Shown: positions 7,853 through 15,829 of the stretch, one piece after another
Numbering within the stretch: position 1 is the first letter of the stretch
Layout: each line of letters opens with the position of its first letter
Assembly: GCF_012927245.1 (NCBI RefSeq)
Contig: NZ_JABBGE010000006.1
Location: forward strand, 504,625 to 568,624
Reading direction: 5' to 3'
DNA from: Streptomyces sp. R302
Lineage (GTDB): Bacteria; Actinomycetota; Actinomycetes; Streptomycetales; Streptomycetaceae
Length of the DNA: 64,000 nt
Notes under the pieces: generated by a model
Told to the model about the DNA's origin: nothing
The model's database searches: none
What the model saw: only the letters and a program-made list of their open reading frames with translations
Translations under genes and position numbers: made by a program

Positions 7853-7969
7853 TCCCGGGGCGGCTCCCTACCGCCCCGCGCGAGGCTGGGCGGGCCCCCG
7901 CGGGCGGCCCGTCCACGGCCTTCACGCCCTGTCACGGCCCCGCGGGCCCACGTCGCCGAGGGAGGCCCG

Positions 7970-9145
7970 ATGGAACTCGCCGAACTGATCGGCCTGCGTC
8001 CCGTGCCCGCCGCCGGGCTGCTGCTCACGCTCACCCGGCGCTGCCCGCTGCGCTGCGCGCACTGCTCGACCGGCTCCGCGCCCGAGACCCGTGAGCGCCC
8101 CGAGCCGGGCCTGCTGCGGCGCTTCGTCGGCTCCTTCGGCCCGGCGGACCGGCCCGAGGTCATGATGCTGACGGGTGGCGAACCCCTCCTCCTCCCCCGC
8201 CTCGTGGCCGACCTCAGTGCGTCCGCGCGCGCGGCGGGGACCCGTACGGCGGTGCTCAGCGGCATGTTCTTCGCCCGCGCGGGCGCGACGCGTTCACGGC
8301 CCGGGCCCTCCGGGTCCGGGTCCCGTGTCGTGCCGGCCTCCGTGCTGCGGGCGCTCACGGCGGTGGACCACTTCTCGGCCAGCCTGGACGTGCACCACGA
8401 GCGGGAGGTGCCGCGCTCCGCCGTCTTCCGCGCGCTGCGGGAGATCCGGGAGGCGGGAACGGCCGTCAGCCTCCACCTCACCGGGGACGGCCCCGACGAC
8501 CCGTACCTCGCCGACGTCACCCGCGCGATCGACCGGGAGTTCGACGGTACGGTCCCGGCGCTGGTCAACGAGGTGCGCGCGGTCGGCCGGGCGGCGTCCT
8601 GGGCGGGTCCCGTCCGGTACGCGGCAGCCGCGCCCTCGGCGCCCTGCGCGATGGCGGCCTGGCCGGTGGTGGCCTTCGACGGCACGGTCCTCGCCTGCTG
8701 CAACCAGGACGTCGTGGACCGGCGCCCCGCCCCCGCCCATCTGACGCTCGGTCACCTCGCGGACGACGACTGGGCCTCCGTACGCGCCCGCACCCTGGGC
8801 TCACCGCTGCTCCGCCTCGTCCGCGCGATGGGCGCCCCCGCCCTGCGCGAGCGCTATCTGCCGGACGCGGGCCCTGCCGCCTCCCCCTGCGCGGAGTGCC
8901 GGGGTTTCGCCGACCGCCCCGAGGCGACCGCCGGCGCGGCGGCCGGCGCCTCCGGCGCGGCGGGCGCGCTCCTCGACCTCACGGTCGCCCGGCGGCGCGC
9001 CGACCTGGGCCCGGTGGAACTCGTACGCCACTACGGCTGCGCCCCCTACGCCCCCTGGGTACTCCCCCGGGCCTCCCGAACCACCGCGCCCGGCCTTCCC
9101 CGTACCTCCGCGAAGGGCCCCACGACGGCGGAGGTCTTCCTGTGA
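7970..9145 (+). CDS. Radical SAM protein (second of the locus)
   Basis: A 391-residue protein. The cluster motif CPLRCAHC (Cys25, 29, 32) is followed by MMLTGGEPLL, the SAM-binding GGE region. The C-terminal part contains further cysteines (PCAMA, VLACCNQD, SPCAEC) in a SPASM-like arrangement with the typical AFDGTVLACC strand. It differs clearly from the radical SAM enzyme at 6200-7396, so the locus has two non-redundant enzymes. ATG 7970 is preceded by GAGGGAGG at good spacing. The stop overlaps the next start (GTGA), so translation of the diiron protein is coupled. The region around residues 95-115 has an insertion rich in Gly, Ser and Arg. Confidence 0.85.
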   Translation: MELAELIGLRPVPAAGLLLTLTRRCPLRCAHCSTGSAPETRERPEPGLLRRFVGSFGPADRPEVMMLTGGEPLLLPRLVADLSASARAAGTRTAVLSGMFFARAGATRSRPGPSGSGSRVVPASVLRALTAVDHFSASLDVHHEREVPRSAVFRALREIREAGTAVSLHLTGDGPDDPYLADVTRAIDREFDGTVPALVNEVRAVGRAASWAGPVRYAAAAPSAPCAMAAWPVVAFDGTVLACCNQDVVDRRPAPAHLTLGHLADDDWASVRARTLGSPLLRLVRAMGAPALRERYLPDAGPAASPCAECRGFADRPEATAGAAAGASGAAGALLDLTVARRRADLGPVELVRHYGCAPYAPWVLPRASRTTAPGLPRTSAKGPTTAEVFL

Positions 9146-9891
9146 CCGGCGCGGACACCGTGCTCCCGCCGTCCGCCTCGGACCGGCTGCGGGCCCGGCT
9201 CGCGGTCGCCGAGCCGGCGTTGCGGGCGGCGGCGGGCGGGCTGTGGCGGCCGGAGGGGATCCGGGAGCGGTACCCCGCCTACCTGGGTGCCATGCACACC
9301 GTCATCCGCGCCTCCGTCCCGCTGCTGCGGCGGGCCGCCGGGCGGGCCCGCGTGCTGGCCGCGGAGGGCGATCCGCTCGGCGGGCCGCTCGCCGACCACC
9401 TGGAGCACCACGCCCGGGAGGAGGAGGGGCACGACGCCTGGCTGCTCCAGGACCTGGCGGCCGCCGGGGAGGACCCGGGTGCCGTCCTCGGCTCCGTACC
9501 GCCTCCGGACGCCGCCGCGCTGGCCGGCGCCCAGTACTACTGGATCGAGCACCACCATCCGGTGGCCCTCCTCGGCTACGTGACCGTCCTGGAGGGCCAC
9601 GCCCCCGAGCCGGACCTCGTCCCGTACCTCGCCGCGCGCACCGGCCTGCCGGCCGCGGCGTTCCGTACCGTCCGCGCCCACGCCCGGCTCGACACCGGGC
9701 ACGTGGCCGAGGTGTACGCCCTCCTCGACGCCCTGCCGCTCGGCCGTGCGCACGAGTCCGCCGTGACCGTCAGCGCACTGCACACCCTGGACGCGCTCAC
9801 CCGGTTGTTCGTCCGGCTCGGGCGCCCCGCCCCGGCGGTCGCGCCGGGGCGGGAGACCGGACGGTCCGCTCCGACGAGAGGTCTTCCATGA
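9142..9891 (+). CDS. Heme-oxygenase-like diiron (HDO) / iron-containing redox enzyme family protein
   Basis: A 249-residue mostly helical protein. The segment HLEHHAREEEGHDAW (residues 86-100) and later YWIEHHHP (134-140), VLEGH (149-153) and HARLDTGH (180-187) supply the Glu/His/Asp ligands expected for the HDO (TenA/heme-oxygenase-like) diiron fold. Characterised relatives are oxygen-dependent oxidases that cleave C-C bonds, desaturate or oxidise nitrogen. Here it lies between a radical SAM gene and a small peptide gene, with overlapping start (GTG 9142) and stop (TGA 9889-9891), and may add an oxidative modification. The 3'-terminal 20 residues are basic and unstructured. Confidence 0.8.
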   Translation: MTGADTVLPPSASDRLRARLAVAEPALRAAAGGLWRPEGIRERYPAYLGAMHTVIRASVPLLRRAAGRARVLAAEGDPLGGPLADHLEHHAREEEGHDAWLLQDLAAAGEDPGAVLGSVPPPDAAALAGAQYYWIEHHHPVALLGYVTVLEGHAPEPDLVPYLAARTGLPAAAFRTVRAHARLDTGHVAEVYALLDALPLGRAHESAVTVSALHTLDALTRLFVRLGRPAPAVAPGRETGRSAPTRGLP

Positions 9892-10088
9892 GAGAGCCAC
9901 CCGACATGCTCGACACGCTGTACCGCGCGGGCTTCGCCGTCGATCTGCTCACCGAGGAGCAGCGACAGGTGCTGACCGAGCTGACGCCCGAGGAACTCGC
10001 CGTCCTGCTGGACGTCAAGAACCGGCTCGACGCGCTGGGTCCCGAGGTCGAGGCCCACGGCGAGTTCGCCGGCGGCGCCCTGTTCTGA
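9888..10088 (+). CDS. Small 'aroma-sacti cluster' type protein, 66 residues
   Basis: The pattern LYRAGFAVDLLTEEQR, LTPEELAVL, KNRLDA and a Gly-rich C-terminus ending GGALF matches, from memory, actinobacterial proteins annotated as 'aroma-sacti cluster domain-containing'. It contains no cysteine, so it cannot be a thioether substrate itself. It could be a carrier-like or recognition peptide, or the substrate of a different modification. Residues 52-57 are PEVEAH, shared with the 47-residue peptide at 7485-7628. ATG 9888 overlaps the stop of the diiron gene (ATGA); a second ATG at 9906 is possible. Confidence 0.75.
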   Translation: MREPPDMLDTLYRAGFAVDLLTEEQRQVLTELTPEELAVLLDVKNRLDALGPEVEAHGEFAGGALF

Positions 10089-10171
10089 CACGCGCGATGC
10101 GAGACGCGAGACGCGTCACGGTGTCCGTCTGAGTCGGTCGAAACTGGTAGCCGGTATTTGGATCCAACATG

Positions 10172-10199
10172 CGATATCCGATATCCGATATCCGATATC
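10172..10199. repeat. Four tandem copies of the 7-bp word CGATATC in a low-GC promoter stretch
   Basis: CGATATC repeats four times without gaps in the 255-bp gap 10089-10343. It is followed by related words (CGAATTC, CGGTACT, CGGTATC) up to about 10220, and CGGTATT occurs at 10152. The AT content is far above the surroundings. On the minus strand the array reads TCGGATA repeated, close to the TCGGTAT words at 7741-7758. It may be a promoter/operator array for the gene at 10344. Nothing else was recognised in this gap. Confidence 0.75.
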
Positions 10200-10343
10200 C
10201 GAATTCGGTACTCGGTATCCAGTAACCGGTTTCCCCGACCCGTCGGACGGCCCGTGCCCACCCCGCCCCACCGGCCGGTGCGCGGCCCCCTCGACGGCGG
10301 GTCGCGCACCGGCCCCGACGGGCCCCGCCGGAAGGAAGACCCG

Positions 10344-13300
10344 ATGCCCTGCCCGACCTGCCGTCAGGCCCTGCCTCCCGAGGCCAGGTTCTGCGCGTAC
10401 TGCGGGACCGCCCGGCCCGCGCCCCTGATGGGCGCCGAGGACGAGCGCAAGCCGGTGACGGTGCTCTTCTGCGACCTCGTCGGTTCCACGGCGCTCTCCG
10501 GGACGCTCGATCCCGAGACGCTGCGCGTGGTCACCCTGCGGTACTTCGGGCTGATGAGCGAGCAGATCGAGGTGCGGGGCGGCACCCCGGAGAAGTTCAT
10601 CGGGGACGCGGTGATGGCGGTGTTCGGGGTGCCCACGGTGCAGGAGGACGACGCCCGCCGGGCGCTCGGCGCGGCCCTCGGCATGCGGGAGGCGCTCGCG
10701 GGCCTCAACGCCGAGCTGGAGGCGACGCTCGGGATCCGGCTGAGCATCCGCATCGGCGTCAACACCGGCCAGGTCGTCGCCGCCGCCCGGTCCACCGCCC
10801 GGCAGGCGCTGGTGTCGGGCGAGACGGTCAACGTCGCTGCCCGGCTCGAACAGAACGCGGCGCCCGGCGAGATCCTCGTCGGCCCGGAGACCCTCCTCGC
10901 GGCGGGCCCCACGGCGGTCGTCGAGGAGGTCGGCCCGCTCGCGCTGCACGGCAAGACCGAGCCGGTGCGGGCCCACCGGCTCCTCGCCCTCGGCACGGAC
11001 GACCCCGAGCTGCTGCGCCGCTTCGACGTCCCCTTCATCGGCCGCGAGGCCGAACGGGCCGCCCTCGACCGGGCCCTCGACGGCACCGAGGACGGCGCCG
11101 CGGCGCTGCTCCTCGTCGGCGAGGCGGGGGTCGGGAAGACCCGGCTGGTACGCGAGTGGCGCGACGCCCGGCTCACCCGCGGCCCGCTCGCCCACGGCTC
11201 CGGCCGCTGCCGCAGCTACGGCGAGCACGGCAGCCTGACCCCCCTGGCGGACGCGGTCCGCGAGATCCTGACGACGCCGCCCGTGACGCCCGTAACACCC
11301 GCGACACCCGTGACGCCGACGCCACCGGAACCGCCGGGGCCGGACGGTCCCCCGCGCGACGCGCTCGCCCTGCTCCGGAACGGTCTGTTGCGGGACGGGA
11401 CGCCGAACGCGCCGTTGGAGGACCTGTGTGCGGCGCTGGCCGTGGTGTTGCGGTGGGCGGCGCGGAGCCGGCCGGTGCTGTTGGTGCTCGACGACTGGCA
11501 GTGGGCGGCGCCCCTGCTCGTACGGACCCTGGACCGGGTGCACGCGCTGCTGGGCCGTACCCGTGTCCTGACGGTCCGTCTGGTGCGGCCCGACGGTGCC
11601 GCACCGCCGGTCGGGCAGCAGGGGGACCGGGTGGAGACGCTGCGGCTTTCGGGGCTGCCCGGGCCCGAGACGGCGCTGCTGGCACGGGAGTTGGTCGGCG
11701 TGGACGCGACGCCTCCGTCGCCGGAGCTGTTCGCGCGGGCCGAGGGCAATCCGCTGTTCCTGGAGCAGCTGTTGGTGCCGCAGGGGGCGGCGGCGGAGGC
11801 GGAGCGGTATCTGCCGCCGACGCTCCAGGCGTTGCTCGGGGCGAGGATCGGCGCGCTCGACCCGGTCGAGCGGGCCGTGCTCGACCTGGCGTCGGTGGTC
11901 GGGCGGGAGTTCACCAGCGCCGACCTGGTCCGGCTGCACGCGAGGGCGCGGGCCGCCGCGGGGGCGCCGGCGGATGGCCCGGCCGGTGGCGCGGACGTCG
12001 ACGGCGGGGTGGTCGGGACACTGGCCCGGCTCGGGCGGCGGCGGCTCGTCGAGCCGTCCCCGGGGAAGCCGGGGCTGCACCGTTTCAGCGGCGGTCTGGT
12101 CCACGAGGTGGCGTACGCCTCGCTGTCCAAGCGCGCCAAGGCGGACCGGCACGAGTGGGCCGCCGGGCTGCCGAGCGTCCTCGCCGCCGGGCCGGGCGCG
12201 GTCGGCGGCCATCTGGAGCGCGCCCACCACTACCGGGTGGAGCTCGGCCTGCTCGACGAGCGGACCGCGCGGCTCGGGGAGCGGGCCGCGGAGGCGCTCG
12301 GCGAGGCGGGGGCGCAGGCGCTGTCCCGGTCCGACCTGCACTGGGCGGAGAGCCTGTTGCGCCGGGCGGTGGAGCTGCTCGCGCCCGGCGCGCCGGCCCG
12401 GCTGTCCGCGCTGCGCCGGCTCGGCGAGGTGCGTGTGGCCCAGGGGCAGGCGGAGGAGGGCGCCGCGCTGCTGCGGGAGGTGCTCGACGCGGACGGCCCG
12501 GCGGCCGAGTCCGCGCACGCCCGGCTCGCGCTCGCGGTGCTCGATCCGGCGGGCGGCGGGGTGGTGGCGACGGCCCGCCGGGTGCTGCCGGTCTTCGAGG
12601 CGGCGGCGGACTCCGTCGGCCAGGCCCGGGCCCGGCTGCGGCTGGCCCAGCAGCTGCAGCACGCCGGCCGGCACGAGGAGGCCGACCGCGATCTCGTACG
12701 GGCCCTCGCGCATGCGGCGGAGGCGGAGGCGGAGCCGGAGCGGGCCGCGACGCTCGGCGCGATCGGCGTCTCGCTGTGGCGCGGCCCCGAGCCGGTGGAG
12801 ACGGCGCTGTCCCGGTGCCGGGCGCTCCTCGCCGAGCACGGCACCGGCCGGCCGACCGTGCGCGTCACCCTGAACTGCCCGCTGGCGGTGTTGTACGCCC
12901 TCCGGGGCCGCCCCGCCGACGCGCGGGCGGCGCTCGCGGAGGCAGAGCGGCTGGCGGCGGAGCTCGACTACGCGGAGGTGGGGGTGTTCCTGCCGGTCTT
13001 CCGGGCCACGGCGGAGGCGCTGCTCGGCCACCGGGGGCGGGCGCTGGCCCTGCTCGGGGAGGCCGACACGACGGCGGCCGCCCTGGGGGCGGCCGGTTTC
13101 CGCCAGGCCATCGCCCTGGACGCGGCCCGGCTCGCCCTGGACATGAACCGGCGGGTGTCGGCCGAGCGCTGGCTCGCCGGTCTGGCGGACGCGCGGCGGC
13201 TGCCGCGCGCGGACGTCGTGGAGCTGGCCGGGCTCCGGGCCCGGCTCGCGGCCCGCGGCGGCGACGCCGAGGAGGCCCGGCGGCAGGCGGACACGGCCGT

Positions 13301-13526
13301 GCGGACCGCCGAACTCACCGACTCCCCCCTGGTCAGGGCCACCGCGGCGCTTGACCGGGCCCGCACCCTGGCGGCCCTCGGGCTGCCGGGTGAGGCGGGG
13401 CAGGCCGCGTGGTCGGCGGTGGAGCGGTTCACGGACAAGGGCCACGCGCGCGGTGCGCGCGAGGCGCGACGCTTCCTGGCGGGCCTCACGGGCGCCGGGA
13501 CGGACGAGAGGAGCCGGCGCCCATGA
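10344..13526 (+). CDS. Zinc-ribbon / class III nucleotidyl cyclase / AAA ATPase / TPR-like regulator
   Basis: A 1060-residue protein. Residues 3-20 form a zinc ribbon (CPTC, then CAYC). Residues about 32-215 are a class III cyclase domain with the metal aspartates in FCDLVGST and FIGDAVMAVFG, and the substrate region GETVNVAARLEQ, so catalysis looks possible. From about 230 follows a large ATPase with Walker A GEAGVGKT (Lys265) and Walker B VLLVLDD. The C-terminal half is alpha-solenoid with TPR-like repeats. Such proteins are signal-integrating regulators; the effector is unknown. ATG 10344 follows GAAGGAAG. The stop overlaps the protease start (ATGA). Confidence 0.88.
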   Translation: MPCPTCRQALPPEARFCAYCGTARPAPLMGAEDERKPVTVLFCDLVGSTALSGTLDPETLRVVTLRYFGLMSEQIEVRGGTPEKFIGDAVMAVFGVPTVQEDDARRALGAALGMREALAGLNAELEATLGIRLSIRIGVNTGQVVAAARSTARQALVSGETVNVAARLEQNAAPGEILVGPETLLAAGPTAVVEEVGPLALHGKTEPVRAHRLLALGTDDPELLRRFDVPFIGREAERAALDRALDGTEDGAAALLLVGEAGVGKTRLVREWRDARLTRGPLAHGSGRCRSYGEHGSLTPLADAVREILTTPPVTPVTPATPVTPTPPEPPGPDGPPRDALALLRNGLLRDGTPNAPLEDLCAALAVVLRWAARSRPVLLVLDDWQWAAPLLVRTLDRVHALLGRTRVLTVRLVRPDGAAPPVGQQGDRVETLRLSGLPGPETALLARELVGVDATPPSPELFARAEGNPLFLEQLLVPQGAAAEAERYLPPTLQALLGARIGALDPVERAVLDLASVVGREFTSADLVRLHARARAAAGAPADGPAGGADVDGGVVGTLARLGRRRLVEPSPGKPGLHRFSGGLVHEVAYASLSKRAKADRHEWAAGLPSVLAAGPGAVGGHLERAHHYRVELGLLDERTARLGERAAEALGEAGAQALSRSDLHWAESLLRRAVELLAPGAPARLSALRRLGEVRVAQGQAEEGAALLREVLDADGPAAESAHARLALAVLDPAGGGVVATARRVLPVFEAAADSVGQARARLRLAQQLQHAGRHEEADRDLVRALAHAAEAEAEPERAATLGAIGVSLWRGPEPVETALSRCRALLAEHGTGRPTVRVTLNCPLAVLYALRGRPADARAALAEAERLAAELDYAEVGVFLPVFRATAEALLGHRGRALALLGEADTTAAALGAAGFRQAIALDAARLALDMNRRVSAERWLAGLADARRLPRADVVELAGLRARLAARGGDAEEARRQADTAVRTAELTDSPLVRATAALDRARTLAALGLPGEAGQAAWSAVERFTDKGHARGAREARRFLAGLTGAGTDERSRRP

Positions 13527-14404
13527 CGACGGCCGACACGGCGCGGGGCGGCGGCCTCACCTGGAGCCTGCGGGGCCGCGGCCCCGACGACGTACCGGTG
13601 GAGGCGGACCTCGGTCCGGCGCCGGCCGGTCCGGCGGAGGTGACCGGCACGGGCCGGGGGGTGCGGGTCTGCGTCGTCGACTCCGGCGTCGAACGCGACC
13701 ACCCGGACGTCGGCCCCGTGCAGGGCTCCTGGGTGGTGGTGAAGGACCCGGAGGGCGACACCACGGAGGTCAGGCCCACGGACACCGGGGACAGCTGCGG
13801 CCACGGCACCGCGTGCGCGGGGATCATCCGGCGCACGGCGCCGGAGTGCGAGCTGTACAGCGTCCGGGTCCTGGGCGAGCGCTTCTCCGGTACGGGCGAC
13901 GTGCTGCTCGCCGGCCTGCGATGGGCCGTCGAGCAGGGCTTCGACCTGGTGAACCTGAGCCTGTCGACCACCCGGGCGCGCTTCGCCGAGGAGCTCCACC
14001 AGCTGGCCGACCACGCCTACTTCTCCCGGACGGTGATCGTCGCCTCCGCGCACAACTCGCCCGTGGAGAGCTTCCCCTGGCGGTTCGCCTCGGTCGTCTC
14101 CGTCGGCAGCCACCAGGAGGACGACCCGGGCCTGCACCTCTACAACCCCTCGCCGCCGGTGGAGTTCTTCGCCCCGGGGCAGAACGTGACCGTCCCGTGG
14201 CTGGGCGGCGGTTCCATCCGCACCACCGGGAACAGCTTCGCGACCCCGTACATCACCGGGCTGTGCGCCCGCATCCTCTCGGCCCATCCGAGGATGACGG
14301 CCTTCCAGCTCAAGAACGCCCTGTACCTCTCCGCGGCCAATGTGCGCACGGCGCCGCGGGGTCCCGTCCCGGCAGAAGAGGCCCGCCATGAACACTCGCA
14401 CTGA
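13523..14404 (+). CDS. Subtilisin-like (S8) protease without signal peptide
   Basis: A 293-residue S8 domain with the full catalytic triad: Asp in VCVVDSGV, His in CGHGTACAG and Ser in TGNSFATPYITG. The oxyanion Asn lies in ASAHNSP. There is no signal peptide or pro-domain; the first 45 residues are acidic and Gly-rich. A cytoplasmic S8 protease that overlaps a cyclase/AAA gene (ATGA at 13523-13526) suggests regulated proteolysis inside the cell. Because two modified-peptide loci lie just upstream, removal of a leader peptide is a possible but unproven job. The 3' end overlaps the next gene by 17 bp. Confidence 0.88.
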   Translation: MTTADTARGGGLTWSLRGRGPDDVPVEADLGPAPAGPAEVTGTGRGVRVCVVDSGVERDHPDVGPVQGSWVVVKDPEGDTTEVRPTDTGDSCGHGTACAGIIRRTAPECELYSVRVLGERFSGTGDVLLAGLRWAVEQGFDLVNLSLSTTRARFAEELHQLADHAYFSRTVIVASAHNSPVESFPWRFASVVSVGSHQEDDPGLHLYNPSPPVEFFAPGQNVTVPWLGGGSIRTTGNSFATPYITGLCARILSAHPRMTAFQLKNALYLSAANVRTAPRGPVPAEEARHEHSH

Positions 14405-14981
14405 TCCCCCGCTGGACGCGCTGCGCCGCGATCTGCTCCAGTCCGTGGTCGACGTCGCCCGGGCCATCTTCGGCGCGGCGGCCGGCTCGGTGTTCCTGCT
14501 CGACGAGGACGCCGACGAGCTGGTCTTCCAGGCGGTCTCCGGCCAGGGCGAGGAGTTCCTGGTGGGGCGCCGCTTCCCGGCCGGCCGGGGCATCGCCGGC
14601 TGGGTGGCGGCCTCCGGGGAGCCGATGGTGGTGGACGACCTGGCCACCAGCGCCTCCTTCGACCGGGAGCTGGCCGAGTCCACCGCGTACGTGCCGAACG
14701 CGCTGATGGCCGCGCCGCTGATCAGCGACGGCCGGGTGCTGGGCGTCCTGGAGGTCCTCGACCCGTCGCCGCAGGCGCGCTCCGGGCTCCAGGAGCTGGA
14801 CCTGCTCGCGATGTTCGCCCGCCAGGCCGCCGCCGCCCTGCGCATGGCCGCCCTCGCCGACGGCGCGTACGCCTCCCGGACCGACGCCGCCGAGCGCGCG
14901 CCCGCCCTCGGCGCGGGCCATCGCGCCGACGCCCTGCGCCTCCTGGGCGACCTGGAGCGCCTTCTGCGCGCGCCCTCCTGA
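14388..14981 (+). CDS. GAF-domain protein
   Basis: A 197-residue protein that is essentially one GAF domain (about residues 15-150: VFLLDEDADELVFQAVSG, RRFPAGRGIAGWVAASGEPMVVDDL, ALMAAPLISDGRVLGVLEVLD). There is no attached kinase, cyclase or DNA-binding domain. A helical tail of 45 residues follows. GAF domains bind cyclic nucleotides or other small ligands, so the cyclase two genes upstream could make its ligand (inference). It starts inside the protease gene and ends the three-gene run; no clear terminator follows. Confidence 0.85.
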   Translation: MNTRTDPPLDALRRDLLQSVVDVARAIFGAAAGSVFLLDEDADELVFQAVSGQGEEFLVGRRFPAGRGIAGWVAASGEPMVVDDLATSASFDRELAESTAYVPNALMAAPLISDGRVLGVLEVLDPSPQARSGLQELDLLAMFARQAAAALRMAALADGAYASRTDAAERAPALGAGHRADALRLLGDLERLLRAPS

Positions 14982-15038
14982 CGGTTGGTCGGCGGGGCGC
15001 GGGGCGGGGACGGGCCTTCCACCCACCCCCTCCCCAGG

Positions 15039-15057
15039 TTACGTTAGGCTTACCTAA
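15039..15057 (+). promoter_or_regulatory. DmdR/IdeR-type iron box upstream of the DUF2470 gene
   Basis: TTACGTTAGGCTTACCTAA matches the remembered Streptomyces iron-box consensus TTAGGTTAGGCTCACCTAA at 17 of 19 positions, the best match in the window. It lies 32 bp before the start codon at 15090, so Fe(II)-bound repressor would block this promoter. Confidence 0.88.
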
Positions 15058-15089
15058 GTAACCGTCGCCACGACGCCCCAGGAGTACCC

Positions 15090-15794
15090 ATGCGCCTCCG
15101 CACCACCCGCACCACGGGTCCGACGCCCGCCGAGCGGATGCGGTCGATCATCACGGTGGCCCACTCCATGACCGTCGTGGCCGACGGTCACCGTCACGAG
15201 GTCCACGGCCTCGACGGCGCGGCCGCGATGGGCCGCGTCCATCTCCACGAGCCCGCCGACGACGTCGGCGGCGGCGACGGGACGCCCCGCGTGCCGATCC
15301 GCGTGGAGCTCACCGACATCGCGCCCGCGCCCGTACGCGAGCGGCTGCGCGCCCGGGTGACGCTCACGGGTCTCGTGGCGGCCCCCTACCGCCCGGAGAC
15401 GGCCGGGACCACGTGCGTGCAACTCGGCCAGGCCGTCCTCGAAGACGCCGGAGGCCGTACGTACGTCCCCCTGGCCCAGCTGGAGACGGCGGAGACCGAC
15501 CCCCTCGCGAGCTGCGAGGCGGCGATGCTCCACCACCTCGTCGCCGACCACCCCGACCTGGTCACCCGCCTGCTGCGCCTCGCCGGTCCAGGTCTCACGC
15601 ACGGCCTCGAACGCGCCCTGCCGCTCGCGATCGACCGCTACGGCATCACCCTGCGCCTCGAACACGCCACCGCGCACCGCGACATACGGCTGCCGTTCCC
15701 CACCGCGATCACCGACGTCGACCAGGTCGGCCTCCAGATCCACGCCCTCCTGACGGCGGCGCGGCGGGCCGCCCACTCCCACCTGTCCGCCTGA
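15090..15794 (+). CDS. DUF2470-domain protein (heme/iron-utilisation type), iron-repressed
   Basis: A 234-residue soluble protein. Its N-terminal TPAERMRSIITVAHSMTVVADGHRHEVHGLD and C-terminal half (EAAMLHHLVADHPDLVTRLLRL ... YGITLRLEHATAHRDIRLPFP) fit the DUF2470/HugZ-like C-terminal family found with pyridoxamine-phosphate-oxidase-like heme-utilisation proteins. The function in Streptomyces is not established. The strong iron box directly upstream shows that it belongs to the iron-starvation response. A FetB-like permease follows 35 bp downstream on the same strand and may be cotranscribed. Confidence 0.8.
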   Translation: MRLRTTRTTGPTPAERMRSIITVAHSMTVVADGHRHEVHGLDGAAAMGRVHLHEPADDVGGGDGTPRVPIRVELTDIAPAPVRERLRARVTLTGLVAAPYRPETAGTTCVQLGQAVLEDAGGRTYVPLAQLETAETDPLASCEAAMLHHLVADHPDLVTRLLRLAGPGLTHGLERALPLAIDRYGITLRLEHATAHRDIRLPFPTAITDVDQVGLQIHALLTAARRAAHSHLSA

Positions 15795-15829
15795 GCGAGG
15801 CGGCCCGCCCCATCGGGTAGCGATGTCGC

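Noticed and set aside
7757..7969. An upstream extension of the second radical SAM gene by 71 codons
   Set aside because: It would cross the promoter region and the GAGGGAGG site. The extension is Arg/Pro-rich and not part of the fold.
9888..10088. The 66-residue protein as a sactipeptide precursor
   Set aside because: It contains no cysteine, so a sulfur-to-alpha-carbon crosslink within it is impossible.
10116..13445. A 1109-codon frame on the minus strand
   Set aside because: Antisense to the cyclase/AAA gene, which has clear zinc-ribbon, cyclase and Walker motifs; the antisense product is Arg/Gly-rich without domains.
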